Source: Ascochyta rabiei (taxonomy: Eukaryota > Ascomycota > Dothideomycetes > Pleosporales > Didymellaceae). From it: a stretch of 64,000 nucleotides of DNA. The notes under the pieces are model-generated. The model saw only the letters and a program-made list of their open reading frames with translations, had not been told where the DNA came from and ran no database searches. This document shows, one piece after another, positions 59,974 through 64,000 of the stretch (position 1 is its first letter; every line of letters starts with the position of its first letter). The DNA lies in contig NC_082412.1 of NCBI RefSeq assembly GCF_004011695.2, forward strand, positions 372,001-436,000, in the 5' to 3' direction. A program made the translations under genes and the position numbers.

Positions 59974-61110
59974 ATTAAGAGTCTTACTGCTGCTACAACA
60001 AGCGCCAATAACAAGCAAAATAGCAACTAGCTAAAGCTAGAGGAACGTAATAGTTATTCTTACTAACTTAAGCAAATAGATCCTCTAGTATTGCTAACCT
60101 AAGATACAATACAAAGCTCTAGAAATCTAGGACATTATAGACCTAGAAGGCAAAACCTAACTACGCCTAAAGCCTATTAAACTACAACTACTACTTATCT
60201 TAGAATACAAACCAGCCTCTACTCTAAGAAGCACTTAGGTATCCTCCTTAACACAAACTATAACAGTTAATACGCGCACAACCAGACAAGAATTAACTGA
60301 CCCTGTTAATACCTTTATAGTAATAACTAATACCCTAATATAATACTAAAAACTCTTAGCAGAAAGGAAGAAAGCATACAACAGCAACGCGTAAGAATTT
60401 AAAATAAATTTTAACTTATACAAAATACGTGAGTAAAACTACTAAAATAAACAGATATATATAGCTGTAATAAAAAAAAACTTAATAATAATAGTTAGCC
60501 CTTATCTATAATAAGCGGCTTTATTAAACACAGCACTCTACATACCTATATTATAAATATCTAGACAGCAGTAGGAGTAGATCTTAATAATAAGACTAGA
60601 AGGGTATAAGAAAGGTACTATAAAGCACTAGAGCCTATAAGAGTCCTACAAAATCAGGAACTACAGCTTAGCAAATACAACTTAGCTTTAACTTACGCAG
60701 AAGCCCTTAAAATAGGGTACGTAATATAGAGTAAGCTATTTATAGACAGCTTCCTAAAAGCAGTCTTAAAGATTGCCCCAGTATAGATAGCAACATTTAC
60801 TAGTACAGGAGGCAACTAAAGCAATATAGAAAGAAGATAGATATTAAAACTCTTCTATAAGCATATAAGCCTAGCCTATCTAATATAAGGCAGAGTAAAA
60901 AGTACCTTTATAACAGATAGTAGAGCCTTTATAGTAAGTAGTAAATCTAACTTAAACATACAGACAAACGCCTTAAGTATGCAAATTAGAGCGCTATCTA
61001 CAGCCCTAAACTAAAGGCAATTAAAGAACAAAATAACTGCGTCTAGCAACAAGTCTAAGTAATTCTAAAGAAAGAATACAGGAGAAGCTATACAAATATG
61101 TCTAGCTTAC
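59806..61110 (+). mobile_element. 5' part of Ty1/Copia element Copia-3, cut by Gypsy-B2
   Basis: Its 168-bp LTR (59,806-59,973, TGCTAAATAAAAGG to ACTAACA) is the inverted counterpart of the Copia-1 LTRs. ATTAAGAGTCTTACTGCTGC immediately inside is the same sequence found inside the Copia-1 5' LTR and is the expected primer-binding-site position. The following DNA to 61,110 is RIP-degraded gag in plus orientation. The rest lies beyond the inserted Gypsy-B2 and outside the window, so the target duplication cannot be tested. Confidence 0.82.
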
Positions 61111-61640
61111 TGTTAAAGTTGTACTCTAGTTAAAGACCGTAAGCGCTAATTCTATTGGTTCTCGGGGATGAGTACTAGTGGATTGGTTGGGGTTATCAAC
61201 TAAGCAAAGCTTGTGAAGATAGGGTGCACTGAATAGTACAGAGTAGACTGTCTAGTTTAAGCGCAGGTTAAGATTCTAAAGACAAACTTAATTAATAAGG
61301 TTAAACACAAACTATAAGGATTGTGTTCCTACATAACTATATACTTTAATAATAGTAGTGGTAATATAGGCTGATTAGTGTTAAGGATCCTCTAATCGCA
61401 CTGATTACTGATCACACTAATCACTAATCACACTAGTTACTAATTACACTGATTACTAATCACACTAATCACTAATTGTACTAATTATGCCAAGCCTGAT
61501 TATATTACGTGATTCTTAGCTTCTTACTAAGTGTTAACGCTGTTATGTTGCTTACGCTAAGCCTAATAACATGTTGTACTTACTGTGCCCTATACACTGT
61601 AATTAGCTTACATCCTTTCTATGTTCTATAGATTATAACA
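61111..61640 (-). repeat. 3' LTR of Gypsy-B2 (530 bp) with internal ATCACTAAT-type tandem repeats
   Basis: The first 220 bp closely match the Gypsy-B LTR, but the middle is different. At 61,395-61,490 it carries a run of CACTAATCACTAAT/CACTGATTACTAAT-like units where Gypsy-B has GCTTAGT/ACTAAGCA units. The end is again similar. Confidence 0.85.
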
Positions 61641-61724
61641 CTATCCCCCTTCTGTCTTAGCTTAGTCTCTTAAGCTTATTTATATGACGCAGGGCCTATC
61701 CTTAATTAGTAGGCAGTTTAGACA

Positions 61725-62312
61725 ATGCTAAAATAAATAACTATCTTAAGTTTAGCTTGCTATTATTGTCTATATAAATTTTTCAAGTCCTTTAGAGAGA
61801 TTATAGTGTAAAAATATAAAACTTATATAAAGTATAACTGCGTATGTAAGGTTTACGTTTAATCTAGAGAGTGTAGTAAGTGCGTTTACCTTAGGTAACG
61901 TTGTAATATAAAGGTAACTTAATCTAAGTTTACCTAGCTAATATCTAAGAAAGAGAAATTACGTGTGCGCATAAAGGAGAGTTACAGAGTGCAAACTAAA
62001 GTGCTTTAAATATTAGAAAAAGCTATAGAGGACTTGCGTGTAGCTTATACGCATAAGGAGCAGTTATAATAATAAATAAATTTGTTAGACTTTTATGCTA
62101 AGGAGGCTATTGCAGTAGAGGAGCGTGGTATAGAAGAGTAGGAACAGTTAGAGGCAGGGACTATTAAGTTAACTAATCCGCCTAATAAATTCTTGTTGCT
62201 GCCTATTACCTAGAGCGCCTTTAAAGGCTATCCCTTAGAGTACTAGGAGAGCAACATAGCACTGCCTAATTAGTCTCTTTAAATTATTTTAATAACTGCT
62301 GGCAGTTTGTAA
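61725..62312 (+). pseudogene. Antisense Zn(2)-Cys(6)/coiled-coil gene, Gypsy-B2 copy
   Basis: This is a 196-codon frame including the final TAA, homologous codon for codon to 24,486-25,082 through the cluster. Start codon, cluster and end (AGS- or AGSL-type C-terminus) align without a frameshift up to the cluster. At codons 31, 34, 41, 50, 53 and 60 the residues are Y, Y, C, C, C, C. The two Tyr codons are TAT where the other copy has TGT and TGC. The coiled-coil segment KEKLRVRIKESYR is more conserved than the linker. All internal stops, about 15, are TAG/TAA. Two Trp-type stops (before SAF and after EY) occur at the same places in both copies. Confidence 0.78.
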
Positions 62313-62319
62313 GGTGTGC

Positions 62320-64000
62320 AGTTGGTTCCTATATATTTTCTAAGTTAGGGTATTCTAACTACTTTACTAAATATTTGTCCTAGCTACTTTCCTTTTAGTG
62401 TTGTATTATTTTTTTAACTTCCTATTAGTCTTTACTATTAGCTTAGTAATAGAAGTTCTTCTAGATAGGCGTTCTAGAGTTGGCTAGTTCTAATAGCAAT
62501 ATGTGGAACACTAGATAGATCTTTGCACCCTTTAGCAGATTAAGTCTATAGTTAACTAGGCTTATCTGCTTTAAAATAAAAAAGGGTCTAATTTTAATAT
62601 GGTCTAGTTTTTTTATTAGTATTTGTGTGCAAAGGTTTTTTGTAAGAAGATAGACTTTATCCCCCTTCTTTAGCTAAGGTGCTGTTTTTCTTTTCTAGTT
62701 AATATATAAGATTGCTTATTCTTAAGCCCTACTAATATTTTTTAATACTTTCTTGTGTACTTCTTTTAGTCTTACTACTAAGGATATTGCTAATTTAGTC
62801 TAAATTAGCGTGTCTAGACTTCTAGTAAGGAGATTTAGGTGTATCCTGTAATTTAGGAAGAATAGTAATTTTCCTGTTGCTTCTAACAATTTGTTGTTAT
62901 ATGCAATTTATGCTATTAGTAACAGCAAAACCTAGTTATCTTACTGCTGGTTGCTGTATATCTGTAGGTATGTTTCTATAGTCTAATTTATTCTTTTAGT
63001 CTATCTGTCCGTCTGCAGATAATAGGCTGTTAAGAGCTTCTTCTTAGTACTAATAGCTGCTAAGAGTGTAGTCTTATAATTTAATGTAAAGAGCTTATCT
63101 TAATTACTAATAATTAATTCTAGTATGCTATAATGCCTTAAAAGTTAATCTAGGAACACTTATATAAGCGACTCTGCAGTATAGCTATATTAAAACAGTA
63201 TTATTTTAGCGTACTTAGTAAATCTATTAACTATAATAAAAATTAAGTTATAGTTGTATCTAGTTATAGGGTCTCTTAAGATAGGTAGCTGTGTAATAAA
63301 GTCTATTGTAATGTTTATCTATAGCGCTGTTAGTGGCTCTATTACCTATATTTCTCTGTATTTTGCGTGTGTACTATGTTTATTTTGCTAACAGTTAATA
63401 CAGGTCTTAATGTATTTAGTAACCTTGTCCTTTATATTACTAAACTTAAAATGTTGCTTAAAAATTTCTATTATGTGTGTAATTCTAGGGTGTCTATGTA
63501 GCAGGTTATTATAGTAATTAGCTATAATTTTGTGCTAAAGTTCCTCTAGTACAACTAATATAATGTGCGGTTTGTTTTTAATTTGTATTATATTATTTAG
63601 TTGTTATAATAGTCTAAGTAACCTATTGTTGTTAGTTCCTAGTACTGCAAACTAGTTTATTATCTTTACTCTAGTAAGGTTGTGTTATCTACTAAGCGCG
63701 TTAGCTCTACTATTGTCTTTGCCTATCGTATACGCTATCTTAAATTTATATTATCTAAGTATCTTAGACTAACGTACTTGTTATTAATTTAAGACCTTAG
63801 TAGTAGTAAAGTATACTAGGTTCTTATAGTTAGTGTAGATAGTAAGTTTAAAGCAGCTTTCTGCGTATAGGTGCTAATGTTCTAGAGCTAATATAATTGT
63901 AAGTAATTCTTTGTTATGTATATTATAGCATTTGTTAGGTCCTTAAAACTTATGTAAGTAGTAAGTAATAGGGTGCTATAGTCTATCCTTTTCTTATATA
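62320..64000 (-). pseudogene. RIP-degraded pol C-terminal part of Gypsy-B2
   Basis: The minus-strand sequence is parallel to 25,090-26,780 of Gypsy-B, including the integrase C-terminal motif near 62,470-62,530 and the integrase catalytic region near 63,220-63,250. It is more degraded than the first copy. It continues beyond the window. Confidence 0.75.

Larger units (their letters stand above)
61111..64000 (-). mobile_element. Second Gypsy-B copy (Gypsy-B2), truncated by the window edge
   Basis: The left LTR at 61,111-61,640 (530 bp) starts TGTTAAAGTTGTACTCTAG and ends TATAACA, followed by the same polypurine-tract complement (ATCCCCCTTCTGTC) as Gypsy-B. The antisense gene (61,725-62,312, +) and pol on the minus strand follow in the same order as in Gypsy-B. 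Pol C-terminal sequence runs to the window end, so the 5' half is not visible. CTTAC at 61,106-61,110 would be its target duplication. Confidence 0.88.

Overview
The window is from the nuclear genome of a filamentous ascomycete (Pezizomycotina, most likely a Dothideomycete; this placement is inference). Four host genes have short GT-AG introns (51-113 bp) and encode conserved fungal proteins. The rest is a transposon graveyard whose reading frames are full of TAG/TAA where Gln and Trp codons are expected. That is the CpA-to-TpA signature of repeat-induced point mutation (RIP).

Region 1, about 1-12,870, is gene-rich with normal composition. It holds a cohesin SCC3/STAG subunit (647-4273, +), a CUL4-type cullin (4817-7613, +), an AIM6-like membrane phosphodiesterase-fold protein (7945-9518, -) and a small basic coiled-coil protein (11,061-12,129, +). 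Minisatellites lie in front of SCC3 (31-bp and 49-bp units) and behind the last gene (16-bp unit).

Region 2, about 12,874-40,432, is very AT-rich. It holds a complete pogo/Fot1-type DNA transposon (12,874-15,015), then a chromodomain Ty3/Gypsy element (Gypsy-A, 17,184-31,569, +) split by a second, complete Gypsy element (Gypsy-B, 23,876-30,976, -, TSD GTCCC). Next is a Ty1/Copia element (Copia-1, 33,292-40,432, -, TSD AGAAG) split by a second pogo-type transposon (36,627-38,489).

Region 3, about 40,433-44,520, is a less mutated spacer with no recognisable gene. Region 4, 44,520-64,000, is a deep nest. A 5' LINE fragment and a gag-like remnant (+) are interrupted by a full-length Tad1-like LINE (46,501-58,379, -, 10-bp TSD). 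Copia-2 (51,962-57,727, -, TSD ATAGG) sits in that LINE, and a 571-bp MITE (51,967-52,537, TA TSD) sits in the left LTR of Copia-2. Copia-3 (from 59,806, +) is interrupted by a second Gypsy-B copy (from 61,111, -) that runs off the window.

The most unusual content is in the Gypsy elements. Both Gypsy-B copies carry, next to the 3' LTR and antisense to gag-pol, a frame of about 196-198 codons. It encodes a Zn(2)-Cys(6)-spaced cluster followed by a coiled coil. The six cysteine positions align between copies, and every lost Cys is a TGY-to-TAY change. Gypsy-A has a different antisense frame in the same place. The two pogo elements and the MITE also share an organisation in which each terminal inverted repeat contains a tandemly doubled 16-17 bp motif.
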